A stretch of DNA of 64,000 nt, taken from contig NZ_SJOP01000002.1 in NCBI RefSeq assembly GCF_004331415.1, forward strand, positions 124,001-188,000, read 5' to 3'. The first letter of the stretch is position 1, and each line of letters starts with the position of its first letter. Under the pieces are notes generated by a model, which saw nothing but the letters and a program-made list of their open reading frames with translations, did not search any database and was not told the DNA's origin. Shown one piece after another: positions 1 through 9,869 of this stretch. The position numbers were made by a program, and so were the translations under genes. This stretch comes from Kosakonia quasisacchari (GTDB lineage: Bacteria > Pseudomonadota > Gammaproteobacteria > Enterobacterales > Enterobacteriaceae).

Positions 1-1941
1 GTACTGCACCACGCGAGCCACGCGCTGCGTCGCGCTGACCAGCGGGCGAATGATTTTGTCGTCCCAGAACGGCTCCGTGCGCATTGCCGCCTGCGTAATA
101 CCGCCGAGGCTGCGCTGTAAAGGTTGTGCTGGATCGAGCTGTTTACGCAGCTGGTAAAGCGGACCGAACATCACGTGCAATGGCTGAGTAAAACTGCCTG
201 CGGAAGGCGCCATGCCTTTTTCCCACGCGTAGCCGCAGGCCCAGGCATCGCCGCTGCGACGAAACGCACCGCGCGTCTGGCGGTTGAGAAACCACAGCAT
301 GCCGGGCAGCAAGGGCAAAAGCAGTAACAGCAGGAACACGGTGGAAGGCGTCAGCATCGCTTGCTGCGCATCACCAGGGATAAGCGTTGCGCCTTCGGCG
401 GCGGCAAGTGCGGTGGGCGGTGTTAAGCTCAGCGCAATATGCATCAATTGTGGGGCAACCCAGCTTGCGCCTACGCCGAGCGCCACGCACAGCAATGCCA
501 GCACGGACATGGCGGCAACCATCGGCCACGGCACTTCGCGCGCCTGGTCGGCTTTTTCACTGCGGGCATTGCCGCAAAAACTGACGCCGTAAACTTTCAC
601 AAAACACATTGCCGCCAGCGCGCCGGTGATCGCCAGCATCACAATGGCAATGGGGCCAGCGAGGCGCGGGATGATCGCGTCGATACGGGTCAGGGAGAAC
701 AACGACTGATAGGTGTACCACTCGCTGATAAAGCCGTTCAGTGGCGGCATCGCGGAAATGGCGAGGCAACCCACCAGAAACGCGCCTGCTGTCCACGGCA
801 TCCGTTTGCCGAGCGCGCCCATTTGTTCCATATCGCGGGTATGCAGACGAAAGATGATCGCGCCTGCGCCCAGAAACAGCAGGCCTTTAAACAGCGCGTG
901 GTTAAGCAGATGGAACAGCGCGCCGAGCAGGCCGACAGCGGCAATCACCGGTTGATGTAAGGCGATGCCCGCCATGCCAACACCGACGCCCAGCAAAATG
1001 ATGCCGATGTTCTCGACGGTATGCCATGCCAACAGGCGTTTGATGTCGTGCTCTGCCAGCGCGTACAGCACGCCAAGCACCGATGAAACCGCGCCAAAAG
1101 CCAGCACCACTACGCCCCACCACAATGGAATCCCGCTGTGACCGAGCAGGTCGATACCGACTTTGATAATGCCGAAGATACCGATTTTCACCATCACGCC
1201 GGACATCAGCGCCGAGGCGTGCGACGGTGCAGCCGGGTGGGCGCGCGGTAGCCAGCTGTGCAGCGGCAACATCCCGGCTTTGGCACCAAAGCCGAAGAAG
1301 GCCAGCAGGAAGACCGCCGACGCGGTGCCTGGATCAAGCGTGAGTGTGCGGAAGCTGGCGAAATCGAGGCTGCCGCTCTGCCGCCACATCAGGAAGAAGG
1401 CGATCATAATCAGTACCGACCCGGCATGGGCGATAAAGAAGTAGAGCATCCCGGCGCGGATCGACTCTTCATCCTGGTCAGTGATAACCAAAAACCACGA
1501 GGCGAGGGACATCATTTCAAACAGCACGATGAACCAGAACGCGTTATCCATCACCACCAGGCCAACCATCGAGGCGATAAACAGGTTCATAAAGAAGCCC
1601 ATTGCCCCGGCGCCTTTGCCGATGTATTCCCGCACATACGCCAGCGAATAGAGCCCACACAGCGTTACCAGCAGTGAGATAACCAGCACCATAAAGGCAC
1701 TCAGGTTATCCATACGCACCACGAAATGGGCGAAATCAAAAGGACCGATGGCTTGAAAATTCAGCGGCACACCGCCGTGCAATGCGCTCAGGGCGCTGGC
1801 GATCCCCAGCACGCCGCCGAGCATGGCGGCGATCCCGGCGACGTTGATCGCCAGTTCCTGCCTGCGGGCAAGCAGCAATGAAAAGACGCCTCCGGCGACG
1901 TACACCACGATTGACCACATCAATAATTGCAGGGCATCCAT
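1..1941 (-). CDS. hyfB: Hydrogenase-4 component B (partial, C-terminus outside window)
   Basis: Proton-translocating antiporter-like membrane subunit of the hydrogenase-4 / formate hydrogenlyase-2 complex, of the NuoL/MrpD family. The frame is open from an ATG at 1941 to the window edge, giving about 647 residues; the E. coli protein is about 672, so only a short C-terminal piece is missing. Almost the whole protein is hydrophobic transmembrane helix, with family-typical stretches such as HSWLPRAHPAAPSHASALMS and a conserved lysine in the following helix. Its ATG overlaps the TAA of hyfA by one base, so the two are translationally coupled. HycC of hydrogenase-3 is the nearest alternative; the position next to bcp-gcvR-dapA supports Hyf. 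Confidence 0.88.
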   Translation of the reverse strand, partial: MDALQLLMWSIVVYVAGGVFSLLLARRQELAINVAGIAAMLGGVLGIASALSALHGGVPLNFQAIGPFDFAHFVVRMDNLSAFMVLVISLLVTLCGLYSLAYVREYIGKGAGAMGFFMNLFIASMVGLVVMDNAFWFIVLFEMMSLASWFLVITDQDEESIRAGMLYFFIAHAGSVLIMIAFFLMWRQSGSLDFASFRTLTLDPGTASAVFLLAFFGFGAKAGMLPLHSWLPRAHPAAPSHASALMSGVMVKIGIFGIIKVGIDLLGHSGIPLWWGVVVLAFGAVSSVLGVLYALAEHDIKRLLAWHTVENIGIILLGVGVGMAGIALHQPVIAAVGLLGALFHLLNHALFKGLLFLGAGAIIFRLHTRDMEQMGALGKRMPWTAGAFLVGCLAISAMPPLNGFISEWYTYQSLFSLTRIDAIIPRLAGPIAIVMLAITGALAAMCFVKVYGVSFCGNARSEKADQAREVPWPMVAAMSVLALLCVALGVGASWVAPQLMHIALSLTPPTALAAAEGATLIPGDAQQAMLTPSTVFLLLLLLPLLPGMLWFLNRQTRGAFRRSGDAWACGYAWEKGMAPSAGSFTQPLHVMFGPLYQLRKQLDPAQPLQRSLGGITQAAMRTEPFWDDKIIRPLVSATQRVARVVQY

Positions 1942-2561
1942 TAGCGTTGCTCCGGCGTAGAGGAAAGAGGAGGGAAGGTCACATCGGTTGAACTTAGCGC
2001 TGCCAGCTCCCGACGGGCTTTGAGCTGTTTATGCATCGTACTTTCGGTTTCCAGATGCAGCGCGTTAGTCGGGCAGGCGCGTACGCAGGCTGGCCCTTCG
2101 GGCAGGAAGTCGCAGAGATCGCATTTCACCGCGATGGTTTGCACTCCCGCGTTCCAGCTTAAAAACGGATGCGCGTTGGGCGCGCTGCCGGGCACATCGC
2201 GCAGGTGTTCTTCGGCAATGTGGTGCTCGTAACGGGCGGGAATATTGAGCGGGCGGCTGCCGGCGGGCGTGATCGCCCCGAACGGACACACCAGCCCACA
2301 CAGTTTGCAGCCAATGCACAGCGTTTCGTTGAGATAAACGGCATCATCCTGAAACGAAATGGCATTGACCGGACACACCTGTTTGCACGGCGCATCGTCA
2401 CAGTGGCGGCACAGTATCGGCGCGGTTTTGGTGGGTGTGCGCACGAGTGTTAGCCGGGGATGGTGCTGCAATCCCTGGCTTTTATGCACATCCGAGCAGG
2501 CGGCAAGGCAGGTATTGCATCCTATACACCACTCGGGATCGGCAATCACAAAGCGGTTCAT
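1941..2561 (-). CDS. hyfA: Hydrogenase-4 ferredoxin-like subunit A
   Basis: Four-cluster iron-sulfur protein that passes electrons within the hydrogenase-4 complex. The first cluster motif is C12-x2-C15-x2-C18-x3-C22, and further CxxCxxC motifs lie in the middle (CRHCDDAPCKQVCP, CIGCKLCGLVCP) and in the C-terminal part (CDLC...CVRACP). I start at the ATG at 2561, which reads MNRFVIAD and has GGAG upstream; an in-frame ATG 30 bases earlier would add ten residues with no family counterpart. At 206 residues it matches the expected length. AegA, further along this window, has a closely related N-terminal domain. It is the first gene of the operon, behind a sigma-54 promoter. Confidence 0.88.
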   Translation of the reverse strand: MNRFVIADPEWCIGCNTCLAACSDVHKSQGLQHHPRLTLVRTPTKTAPILCRHCDDAPCKQVCPVNAISFQDDAVYLNETLCIGCKLCGLVCPFGAITPAGSRPLNIPARYEHHIAEEHLRDVPGSAPNAHPFLSWNAGVQTIAVKCDLCDFLPEGPACVRACPTNALHLETESTMHKQLKARRELAALSSTDVTFPPLSSTPEQR

Positions 2562-2602
2562 TTCGGCTCCCTGGAATCGAGGTAAGAACATTGAGCCTGC
2601 TT

Positions 2603-2620
2603 TAGCATAAGATGTGCCAA
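2603..2620 (-). promoter_or_regulatory. Sigma-54 (-24/-12) promoter of hyf operon
   Basis: Minus strand reads TTGGCACATCTTATGCTA. The invariant GG (2618-2617) and GC (2606-2605) are separated by exactly ten bases, as sigma-54 requires. The predicted start of transcription is near 2593, about 32 bases before the hyfA ATG. The K-12 hyf operon is known to be sigma-54 dependent with FhlA/HyfR activators. An eight-base palindrome TGTCGACA at 2724-2731, about 107 bases upstream, is a possible activator half-element; that part is inference. Confidence 0.72.
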
Positions 2621-2829
2621 AGTTATAAGTTATTATTTTTCAGTTGGTTATGTGATTTTCGGGAACGGAGGGCGAACAAAAGTGATGGTCAGCGCAGAAC
2701 AAAAAACAAGCTATCGGCACAAGTGTCGACATGGCGGTGTGAAGTGTGATCGCGGTCAAATATTGGCAGGGAGAAGGCAAAGGAAAGGGCGTACCCGAAC
2801 GGGCCGCCCTGAGAAAAGGTGTGTTGCTG

Positions 2830-3300
2830 TCAGGCGTTTTCTTTCAGCCAGTTAACCACGATGTCGTGATGATTGCTGGTTTTGAAGTCATCAAACACAT
2901 GTTCAACTTTGCCGTCAGCGTCCACGAGGAAACTGATACGGTGGATGCCGTCGTAGGTTTTACCCATAAAGGTTTTTTCACCCCAGACACCAAACTGCTC
3001 GCAGACCTGATGGTCTTCATCAGAGAGCAGCGTAAAGTTGAGCAGCTCTTTTTCGGCAAAGCGGGAAAGTTTCTCTGGTTTGTCGGTGCTGATACCCAGC
3101 ACTTCCACACCCGCTTTCTTTAACTCATCCATGTTATCGCGCAGGCCGCAGGCCTGGACAGTACAGCCTGGTGTCATGGCTTTCGGGTAGAAATAGACCA
3201 GTACACGCTGTCCCTGGAAGTCGGCCAAATTTACTTGTTCACCGTCTTGATCGGGCAAGCTAAATTTCGGTGCGATATCACCGGCTTTCAGTGGATTCAT
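2830..3300 (-). CDS. bcp: Thioredoxin-dependent thiol peroxidase (bacterioferritin comigratory protein)
   Basis: Atypical two-cysteine peroxiredoxin of 156 residues that reduces hydrogen peroxide and organic peroxides in the cytoplasm using thioredoxin. The peroxidatic cysteine C46 lies in the family motif PGCTVQACGLRD, and the resolving cysteine C51 sits five residues later, the spacing typical of the BCP/PrxQ group. Length and sequence agree with E. coli Bcp from end to end. The ATG overlaps the stop codon of gcvR by one base (TAATG), so gcvR and bcp form one transcription unit. Confidence 0.95.
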   Translation of the reverse strand: MNPLKAGDIAPKFSLPDQDGEQVNLADFQGQRVLVYFYPKAMTPGCTVQACGLRDNMDELKKAGVEVLGISTDKPEKLSRFAEKELLNFTLLSDEDHQVCEQFGVWGEKTFMGKTYDGIHRISFLVDADGKVEHVFDDFKTSNHHDIVVNWLKENA

Positions 3301-3872
3301 TACTTAACTCCATCCTGTTCATCATGCTGGGAATAGTTGACGATGTTTATACTGCCTTGCGCATTCAATTCTGTACATAGGGCTTTGAACGCCTGCTCAA
3401 TATTTGACGCGTCCTTTGACGCGGGGCTATGAGCGGTTATCTGGATAAATAGCGTTGGCGCAACGGCAAGGTTGCCGGGCTGCGTACGGGAGACCAACTC
3501 CGCAATATTCATTTCGTGTGCGTCAAAAAGCGCAGTAAAACGCTCAATCAGGTGGGGAGAATCGGGGACTTCAACCTGCACCCACACGGTCGCTGGCATA
3601 TCAGGACGCGGACGGGCGCCGGTGCGCTTCATCACTATCAACAAATCCAGCTCGGCACCTTTCAGCGGCAAAGTCGATTCAATAAGCGTGATAGCGTTCC
3701 ACGAACCCGAAAGCAGCATTATAAATGTGAACTCTTCCCCCAGCATCGCCAGACGGCTATCTTCGATATTACAGCCGCAACTGCTGACGTGGCGTGTGAT
3801 CGTGTTCACAATGCCAGGCCTGTCGGCCCCCAGCGCAGTGATAACCAAAAAGTGTTGTGATGAGGTTGTCAA
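3300..3872 (-). CDS. gcvR: Glycine cleavage system transcriptional repressor
   Basis: Regulator with two ACT domains that binds glycine and controls the gcv operon by interacting with GcvA. I start at a TTG at 3872 because it gives 190 residues beginning MTTSSQHF, the same length as the E. coli protein. An upstream in-frame extension to 4049 would run into the dapA start and has no family counterpart. Recognisable stretches include VITALGADRPGIVNTITRHV in the first ACT domain and a second ACT-like half around VWVQVEVPDSPHLIERF. It is divergent from dapA and coupled to bcp. The exact start (TTG at 3872 or ATG at 3905) is uncertain. Confidence 0.85.
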   Translation of the reverse strand: MTTSSQHFLVITALGADRPGIVNTITRHVSSCGCNIEDSRLAMLGEEFTFIMLLSGSWNAITLIESTLPLKGAELDLLIVMKRTGARPRPDMPATVWVQVEVPDSPHLIERFTALFDAHEMNIAELVSRTQPGNLAVAPTLFIQITAHSPASKDASNIEQAFKALCTELNAQGSINIVNYSQHDEQDGVK

Positions 3873-4017
3873 ACCTGAGCTTCCTGTCAAACATGAGGTA
3901 ATCATAAGGAAAGCATAAAAAAAACCGGCATACAACCGCCACAGGGCCTCAGGTCTCTTGCTTTTCTGACGGCACCGCACGTACCATTGAGAATCTTGTT
4001 CGCACAGAGGATGGCCC

Positions 4018-4896
4018 ATGTTCACGGGAAGTATTGTCGCGCTTATCACGCCGATGGATTCGCAAGGTAAAGTCTGCCGGTCAAGCCTGAAAAAACTGAT
4101 TGATTACCATGTCGCCAACGGAACCACGGCGATCGTTTCGGTAGGAACTACCGGTGAATCCGCTACGCTGAGCCATGATGAGCATGCCGACGTGGTGAAG
4201 ATGACGGTTGAACTGGCCGACGGGCGCATCCCTGTGATTGCCGGGACGGGGGCGAACGCTACCGCAGAAGCCATCAGCCTGACCCAGTGTTTCAACGATA
4301 GCGGTGTGGTGGGTTGCCTGACCGTTACGCCTTATTATAACCGCCCGACCCAGGAAGGGCTGTTCCAGCACTTTAAAGCCATCGCCGAACATACTGACCT
4401 GCCGCAAATTCTGTATAATGTGCCGTCGCGTACTGGCTGCGATATGCTGCCGGAAACCGTAGGCCGTCTGGCGAAAATTAAAAATATTATCGGTATTAAG
4501 GAAGCGACCGGGAACTTAAGTCGTGTTCACCAGATCAAAGAGCTGGTTTCAGATGACTTTATCCTGCTGAGCGGCGACGATGCCACCGCGCTGGACTTTA
4601 TGCAGCTCGGCGGTGACGGTGTGATTTCCGTTACCAGCAACGTGGCGGCGCGCGATATGGCTGACATGTGCAAACTGGCGGCCCAGGGGAATTACGCCGA
4701 AGCACGCGTGATCAACCAGCGTTTGATGCCGTTACACAACAAACTATTTGTCGAACCCAATCCTATCCCAGTCAAATGGGCATGTATGGAGTTGGGGCTT
4801 GTAGCAACCGATACGCTGCGTTTGCCGATGACGCCAATCACTGACCACGGTCGTGAAGTTGTCCGCACTGCGCTTAAGCATGCCGGTCTGCTGTAA
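4018..4896 (+). CDS. dapA: 4-hydroxy-tetrahydrodipicolinate synthase
   Basis: First committed enzyme of lysine and diaminopimelate synthesis; condenses pyruvate with aspartate semialdehyde. The 292-residue TIM-barrel protein equals the E. coli length. The Schiff-base lysine K161 lies in GIKEATGN, Y133 in [10 protein letters not shown], and R138 follows in the same motif; the GTTGES signature is near the N-terminus. bamC starts 16 bases after the stop codon, so dapA-bamC is one operon as in E. coli. The gene is divergent from gcvR, with a leader of about 145 bases that shows no obvious riboswitch. Confidence 0.97.
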   Translation: MFTGSIVALITPMDSQGKVCRSSLKKLIDYHVANGTTAIVSVGTTGESATLSHDEHADVVKMTVELADGRIPVIAGTGANATAEAISLTQCFNDSGVVGCLTVTPYYNRPTQEGLFQHFKAIAEHTDLPQILYNVPSRTGCDMLPETVGRLAKIKNIIGIKEATGNLSRVHQIKELVSDDFILLSGDDATALDFMQLGGDGVISVTSNVAARDMADMCKLAAQGNYAEARVINQRLMPLHNKLFVEPNPIPVKWACMELGLVATDTLRLPMTPITDHGREVVRTALKHAGLL

Positions 4897-4912
4897 AGTT
4901 TAGGGAGATTTG

Positions 4913-5947
4913 ATGGCTTACTCAGTACAGAAGTCGCGCCTGGCGAAGGTAGCGGGTGTTTCACTTGTGATGTTGCTCGCCGCCTGTAGTTCCGATTCAC
5001 GTTATAAGCGTCAGGTTAGCGGTGACGAATCCTATCTGGATGCGGCTCCGCTTGCTGAACTTCACGCGCCCGCAGGGATGATCCTCCCGGTGCAAAACGG
5101 TGATTACACCATCCCTGTTGCTAACGGCAGCGGCGCGGTAGGTAAAGCGCTGGACATTCGTCCGCCGGCTCAGCCGCTGGCGCTGGTGAGCGGTGCGCGC
5201 ACCCAGTTTACCGGTGACACCGCGACGCTGATGGTCGAAAACGGTCGCAACAGCACGCTGTGGCCGCAGGTCGTCAGCATTCTTCAGGGGAAAAACTACA
5301 GTATCGACAAACGTGACGATGCCACGCAGACCCTGACCACCGGTTGGGTTGACTGGAACCGTCTGGATGAAGATCAGCAGTATCGTGGTCGTTATCAAAT
5401 CTCGGTGAAACCGCAGGGTTATCAGCAGGCGGTTGTCGTCAAGCTGGTGAATCTGGAACAAGCGGGCAAACCGGTAGCAGACGCTGCGTCGTTGCAGCGT
5501 TACAGCACTGAAATGCTGAACGTGATCTCGTCCGGTCTGGATAAAACCGCAACTGACGCGCAAAGCGCGGCGGAAAACCGTAGCGTCTCTACGCTGAACG
5601 TCCAGAGTGCCGCCGATGATACTGGTCTGCCGATGCTGGTGGTGCGTGGTCCGTTTAACGTCGTGTGGCAGCGCCTGCCGTCCGTGCTGGAAAAAGTGGG
5701 CATGAAAGTGACCGACAGCACCCGCTCAACGGGCAGTATTGCAGTGACCTACAAGCCGTTGTCCGACAGCAGCTGGCAGGAACTGGGCGCGCGCGATCCG
5801 GGTCTGGCCTCGGGTGACTATAAACTGCAGGTCGGCGATCTGGATAACCGCAGCAGCCTCCAGTTCATCGATCCGAAAGGTCATACGTTGACACAATCGC
5901 AGAACGACGCGTTAGTCGCAGCCTTCCAGGCGGCGTTTAACCGATAA
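4913..5947 (+). CDS. bamC: Outer membrane protein assembly lipoprotein BamC
   Basis: Lipoprotein of the BAM complex that inserts beta-barrel proteins into the outer membrane. The start at 4913 gives [15 protein letters not shown], a signal peptide ending in a lipobox LLAAC with the lipidated cysteine at position 25. A conserved unstructured N-terminal segment that contacts BamD follows ([19 protein letters not shown]), then two helix-grip domains. A TTG one codon upstream is a less likely start, since GGGAG lies at normal distance from the ATG. At 344 residues it equals the E. coli protein. An intrinsic terminator follows directly. Confidence 0.96.
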   Translation: MAYSVQKSRLAKVAGVSLVMLLAACSSDSRYKRQVSGDESYLDAAPLAELHAPAGMILPVQNGDYTIPVANGSGAVGKALDIRPPAQPLALVSGARTQFTGDTATLMVENGRNSTLWPQVVSILQGKNYSIDKRDDATQTLTTGWVDWNRLDEDQQYRGRYQISVKPQGYQQAVVVKLVNLEQAGKPVADAASLQRYSTEMLNVISSGLDKTATDAQSAAENRSVSTLNVQSAADDTGLPMLVVRGPFNVVWQRLPSVLEKVGMKVTDSTRSTGSIAVTYKPLSDSSWQELGARDPGLASGDYKLQVGDLDNRSSLQFIDPKGHTLTQSQNDALVAAFQAAFNR

Positions 5948-5954
5948 TCCTCAG

Positions 5955-5978
5955 GGCCGGATCTTCCGGCCTTTTTTT
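5955..5978 (+). terminator. Intrinsic terminator after dapA-bamC
   Basis: A six-base-pair stem GGCCGG / CCGGCC (5955-5960 and 5966-5971) closes a five-base loop and is followed by seven T. It lies eight bases after the bamC stop codon. Confidence 0.85.
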
Positions 5979-5987
5979 ATTATGGTG

Positions 5988-6003
5988 ACGCAAACGTGTG
6001 CGT
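5988..6003 (+). promoter_or_regulatory. PurR operator in the purC promoter
   Basis: ACGCAAACGTGTGCGT is a near-palindrome with the PurR consensus core CGCAAACG, lying 51 bases before the purC start. A TAAAAT at 6008-6013 is a plausible -10. PurR repression of purC by this kind of box is established in E. coli. Confidence 0.85.
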
Positions 6004-6053
6004 CGGCGTAAAATAGCCAAATTAGCCTTGTAATCACACCTGGAGTAATAAAG

Positions 6054-6767
6054 ATGCAAAAGCAAGCTGAGTTGTATCGCGGCAAAGCGAAGACCGTGTA
6101 CAGTACGGAAAACCCGGACCTGTTGGTGCTCGAATTCCGTAACGATACGTCAGCAGGGGATGGCGCACGCATTGAACAGTTCGATCGTAAGGGCATGGTG
6201 AACAACAAGTTCAACCATTTCATTATGACCAAGTTGCAAGAAGCGGGCATCCCGACCCAGATGGAAGCGCTGCTTTCTGATACCGAATGTCTGGTGAAAA
6301 AACTGGATATGGTGCCGGTAGAGTGCGTTATTCGTAACCGTGCGGCAGGCTCGCTGGTGAAACGTCTGGGCATTGAAGAGGGCATTGAACTGAATCCGCC
6401 GCTGTTCGATATGTTCCTCAAAAACGATGCGATGCACGACCCGATGGTGAACGAATCCTACTGCGAAACCTTCGGCTGGGTGAACAAAGAAAATCTGGCG
6501 CGCATGAAAGAGCTGACCTACAAAGCCAACGACGTGCTGAGCAAACTGTTTGATGACGCCGGTTTGATCCTCGTTGATTTCAAACTCGAATTTGGCCTGT
6601 TTAAAGGCGAAGTGGTGCTCGGCGACGAGTTCTCCCCGGACGGCAGCCGCCTGTGGGATAAAGAGACGCTGGATAAAATGGACAAAGATCGTTTCCGTCA
6701 GAGCCTTGGCGGCCTGATCGAAGCCTATGAAGCGGTGGCGCACCGTCTTGGCGTAAAACTGGACTGA
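6054..6767 (+). CDS. purC: Phosphoribosylaminoimidazole-succinocarboxamide synthase
   Basis: ATP-dependent ligase of de novo purine synthesis that joins aspartate to CAIR to make SAICAR. At 237 residues it matches E. coli. The N-terminus [18 protein letters not shown] carries the ATP-binding KAK motif, and [18 protein letters not shown] and [11 protein letters not shown] are the two family signatures. CTGGAG sits at normal distance before the ATG. The gene stands alone behind a PurR box and is followed by a 130-base spacer before ypfJ. Confidence 0.97.
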   Translation: MQKQAELYRGKAKTVYSTENPDLLVLEFRNDTSAGDGARIEQFDRKGMVNNKFNHFIMTKLQEAGIPTQMEALLSDTECLVKKLDMVPVECVIRNRAAGSLVKRLGIEEGIELNPPLFDMFLKNDAMHDPMVNESYCETFGWVNKENLARMKELTYKANDVLSKLFDDAGLILVDFKLEFGLFKGEVVLGDEFSPDGSRLWDKETLDKMDKDRFRQSLGGLIEAYEAVAHRLGVKLD

Positions 6768-6899
6768 TCTTCACCCCGCGTTACTTCCGGAGGGTGCCTG
6801 CATCCTCTGGATTTCCTCACTTTTTTCCTGTGTTAATCCTTCCTTCTGCGCCTACGATCATATATACACTGAGTCCATCATTGGGATAGTGAGGTAGTT

Positions 6900-7766
6900 A
6901 TGCGCTGGCAAGGCCGTCGAGAGAGTGACAACGTAGAAGACCGACGTAACGAGTCGGGTGGGCCGGTGATGCGCGGGCCGAGGTTCCGTTTACCGGGTGG
7001 CAAGGGGGGATTACTCCTGCTGTTTGTGGTGATCGTGGCAAGCTATTACGGGGTTGATCTCACCAGTTTACTGACCGGGGAACCGGTTAGCCCTCCAACG
7101 CAACAACAGCGCGCGGCGAACCCGCACGAAGATGAGTCCGCGCATTTCACCCGCGTCATTTTCGCTACCACCGAAGAGACCTGGGGCCAGCTGTTTGAAA
7201 AAATGGGACAACATTATCAACAACCGACGCTGGTGATGTACCGTGGCAGCACCCATACCAGTTGCGGTACCGGGCAATCCATCATGGGGCCGTTTTACTG
7301 TCCGGCAGACAGCAAAATTTATATCGACCTCTCTTTTTACGATGAGATGAAAAACAAGCTCGGCGCGGGCGGCGATTTCGCACAGGGTTATGTGATTGCC
7401 CATGAAGTTGGTCATCACGTGCAAAAGTTGCTGGGGACTGAGGCCAAAGTGCGCAGTCTGCAACAAAATGCCACGCAACAGCAGGCGAATGCCTTGTCGG
7501 TGCGCATGGAGTTGCAGGCCGATTGTTATGCGGGCATCTGGGGCCACAGCATGGAGCAGCAAGGTGTGCTGGAACCGGGTGATGTGGAAGAGGCACTGAA
7601 CGCAGCGCAGGCGATTGGTGATGACCGCTTACAGCAGCGCAGCCAGGGTGTCGCGTTCCCGGAGAGCTTTACACATGGCACTTCGGCTCAGCGTTACACC
7701 TGGTTCAAACGCGGAATGGACAGTGGCGATCCGGCGCAGTGCAATACGTTCAGCGGGCAGTTGTAA
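6900..7766 (+). CDS. ypfJ: YpfJ-type putative neutral zinc metallopeptidase
   Basis: Membrane-anchored protein of 288 residues with one N-terminal transmembrane segment (about residues 36-52) and a zinc-protease fold. The HEXXH motif is HEVGH at 168-172, and a downstream [12 protein letters not shown] contributes the likely third ligand. The family is related to predicted zinc metallopeptidases; no substrate is known to me. Four cysteines in the domain (CGTG, FYCPAD, DCYAG and near the C-terminus, QCNTF) may form disulfides if it faces the periplasm. tmcA begins only ten bases after the stop, so the two are cotranscribed. Confidence 0.85.
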   Translation: MRWQGRRESDNVEDRRNESGGPVMRGPRFRLPGGKGGLLLLFVVIVASYYGVDLTSLLTGEPVSPPTQQQRAANPHEDESAHFTRVIFATTEETWGQLFEKMGQHYQQPTLVMYRGSTHTSCGTGQSIMGPFYCPADSKIYIDLSFYDEMKNKLGAGGDFAQGYVIAHEVGHHVQKLLGTEAKVRSLQQNATQQQANALSVRMELQADCYAGIWGHSMEQQGVLEPGDVEEALNAAQAIGDDRLQQRSQGVAFPESFTHGTSAQRYTWFKRGMDSGDPAQCNTFSGQL

Positions 7767-7776
7767 GCACTACGTG

Positions 7777-9792
7777 ATGCAACAACTGATTGAGCTGAGC
7801 GCCCGGATGTCTCGGGAAGGTATTCGTCGCTTGCTGGTGATTGTCGGTGCGTCTGCGTGGAGTGAAACGCAGGCGACAGAGTTGCGCGACTCGCTTCCCG
7901 GCGACTGGCTGTGGGTCGGTGAAAACAGCGACTGGCCACTACATATTAAGCCTCGCGCGTTAACCTCGTTGCTCGGTCGGGAATTTCGCCACGCGGTATT
8001 TGACGCCCGCAAGGGTTTTGATGTGGCTGCTTTCGCCGCGCTTGGCGGGACGCTGACGGCAGGTAGCTGGCTGGTGTTACTCACTCCGCCGCTTGAGCTG
8101 TGGCCGCAGATGCCGGATGCTGACAGTCTGCGCTGGAGCGACACCGCCGAGCCGATTCCGACCCCGGTTTTTATTGACCACTTTTGCCGTACACTCCGTG
8201 ACGATCCACAAACCGTGGTGTGGCAGCAAGCGTCACCTTTCTCTCTTTCAGACTTTCCTCTCCGTCCTGAGTGGCATGCGGCAACTGGCGCGCCCGAGCA
8301 AGAGCAGGCACAGATCCTCGAACAACTTCATCGCATGCCGCCAGGTGTCGCAGTGGTCACCGCACCGCGTGGACGAGGCAAATCGGCGCTGGCGGGGATG
8401 CATATTGCCCGCACATCCGAGCCTGTCACGGTCACCGCACCCGCGCGCGCCGCTACTGAGGTGCTGGCGCACTACGCCGGGGAACGGTTCAACTTTATCG
8501 CTCCGGATGCGTTGCTCCAGCAGATAACGGCGCAGGGTACGCAAGCCGGCTGGCTGGTGGTGGATGAAGCCGCCGCGATCCCTGGCCCGCTGCTGCATGC
8601 ACTGGTTTCCGCTTTCCCTCGCGTACTGCTCACCACCACCGTGCAGGGCTATGAAGGCACCGGGCAGGGCTTCTTGCTGAAGTTCTGTGCCGGGTTTCCG
8701 CAGTTACGCCATTATACGCTCTCCACGCCGCTGCGCTGGGCGTCAGGCTGCCCGCTGGAGCAGGCGATTAGCGCCCTGTTGCTGTTTGACGATGAATCTG
8801 TCATTGAACCGCCGACAGGTGACATCACCATGCAGCCGCTGTCGGCGCAGGCCTGGCAAGAGACACCGGCGATCCCGGCAGCGATTTATCGTCTGCTGGC
8901 GAGTGCCCACTACCGAACGTCGCCGCTCGATCTGCGACGCATGATGGACGCGCCGGGGCAGCATTTTTGGCTGGCTCGCCGGGCGGAAGCGGCGGTTGCC
9001 GCGCTTTGGTTGGTGGAAGAGGGTGGGTTAAGCGCCGGGTTGAGCCAGGCGGTGTGGGCGGGTTTTCGTCGCCCGCGCGGTAACCTGGTGGCGCAATCGC
9101 TGGCCGCGCACGGCGGCAGCCCGCTGGCGGCGACATTGCGTGGACGGCGCATCAGCCGCATTGCTGTGCATCCTTTTTGCCAGCGCACAGGGATTGGCAG
9201 TGCGCTCATCACCCATGCGCGGGCGCAAACAACGGCGTGTGATTACCTCTCCGTCAGTTTTGGCTACACGCCAGAATTATGGCGCTTCTGGCAGCGCTGC
9301 GGTTTTTCGCTGGTGCGCCTTGGTAGCTATCGTGAAGCGAGTAGCGGTTGTTTTACCGCCATGGCGATAATCCCGCTGACGGCGGCAGGCGAAGCGCTAC
9401 TGGTACGGGAACAGACCCGGCTGGCGCGTGATCTGCCCTGGCTTGCTGACTGGCGTGGGGAAACGTTGTCACTGCCTGTCGTTCAGTCGACTACCCTTAA
9501 TCAAGAGGACTGGCTGGAGTTGGCCGGTTTTGCTTTCGCGCACCGTCCGCTTTCGGCGGCTTATGGCGCGTTATGCCGTTTACTGGCACACACGCATTTG
9601 CCATTGCTGGCATTGCGAGGATGGGTAACCGATGGAGAAAGCGAACAGGCTCTGTGCCAGCGTTTATCGCTGAGCGGGCGTAAAGCACTGCGAGTACGCC
9701 AGCGCCAGGAGTGCGAACAGGCGCTCGTACATCTGGACGCCCCTCGCGCGCTAACTCTGAAAACACAGGTGCAGAAACTGCAATTTTTTTAA
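7777..9792 (+). CDS. tmcA: tRNA(Met) cytidine acetyltransferase
   Basis: Makes N4-acetylcytidine at the wobble position of elongator tRNA-Met using ATP and acetyl-CoA. I start at the ATG at 7777, which gives 671 residues as in E. coli; the frame remains open further upstream inside ypfJ. Domains in order: an N-terminal DUF1726-type region; an RNA-helicase-like ATPase with Walker A APRGRGKSALAG near residue 200 and a Walker B-like VVDEAAAIP; a GNAT acetyltransferase domain with RISRIAVHP; and a C-terminal tRNA-binding region. An alternative GTG lies one codon upstream. Confidence 0.93.
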   Translation: MQQLIELSARMSREGIRRLLVIVGASAWSETQATELRDSLPGDWLWVGENSDWPLHIKPRALTSLLGREFRHAVFDARKGFDVAAFAALGGTLTAGSWLVLLTPPLELWPQMPDADSLRWSDTAEPIPTPVFIDHFCRTLRDDPQTVVWQQASPFSLSDFPLRPEWHAATGAPEQEQAQILEQLHRMPPGVAVVTAPRGRGKSALAGMHIARTSEPVTVTAPARAATEVLAHYAGERFNFIAPDALLQQITAQGTQAGWLVVDEAAAIPGPLLHALVSAFPRVLLTTTVQGYEGTGQGFLLKFCAGFPQLRHYTLSTPLRWASGCPLEQAISALLLFDDESVIEPPTGDITMQPLSAQAWQETPAIPAAIYRLLASAHYRTSPLDLRRMMDAPGQHFWLARRAEAAVAALWLVEEGGLSAGLSQAVWAGFRRPRGNLVAQSLAAHGGSPLAATLRGRRISRIAVHPFCQRTGIGSALITHARAQTTACDYLSVSFGYTPELWRFWQRCGFSLVRLGSYREASSGCFTAMAIIPLTAAGEALLVREQTRLARDLPWLADWRGETLSLPVVQSTTLNQEDWLELAGFAFAHRPLSAAYGALCRLLAHTHLPLLALRGWVTDGESEQALCQRLSLSGRKALRVRQRQECEQALVHLDAPRALTLKTQVQKLQFF

Positions 9793-9869
9793 CTAACTCA
9801 TTCAGTTAAATGGCATGGTCATTATGGCTCCCGGGCGTAAACTGCACTCAACGATTTAAGGAGACAACC

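Noticed and set aside
1..1941. Possible hycC (hydrogenase-3) assignment
   Set aside because: Gene order hyfA then bcp-gcvR-dapA fits the hyf locus; hyc lies in a different context next to hyp.
3873..4049. N-terminal extension of gcvR into the dapA leader
   Set aside because: It would overlap the dapA start region and has no match in the family; the TTG start gives exactly the E. coli length.
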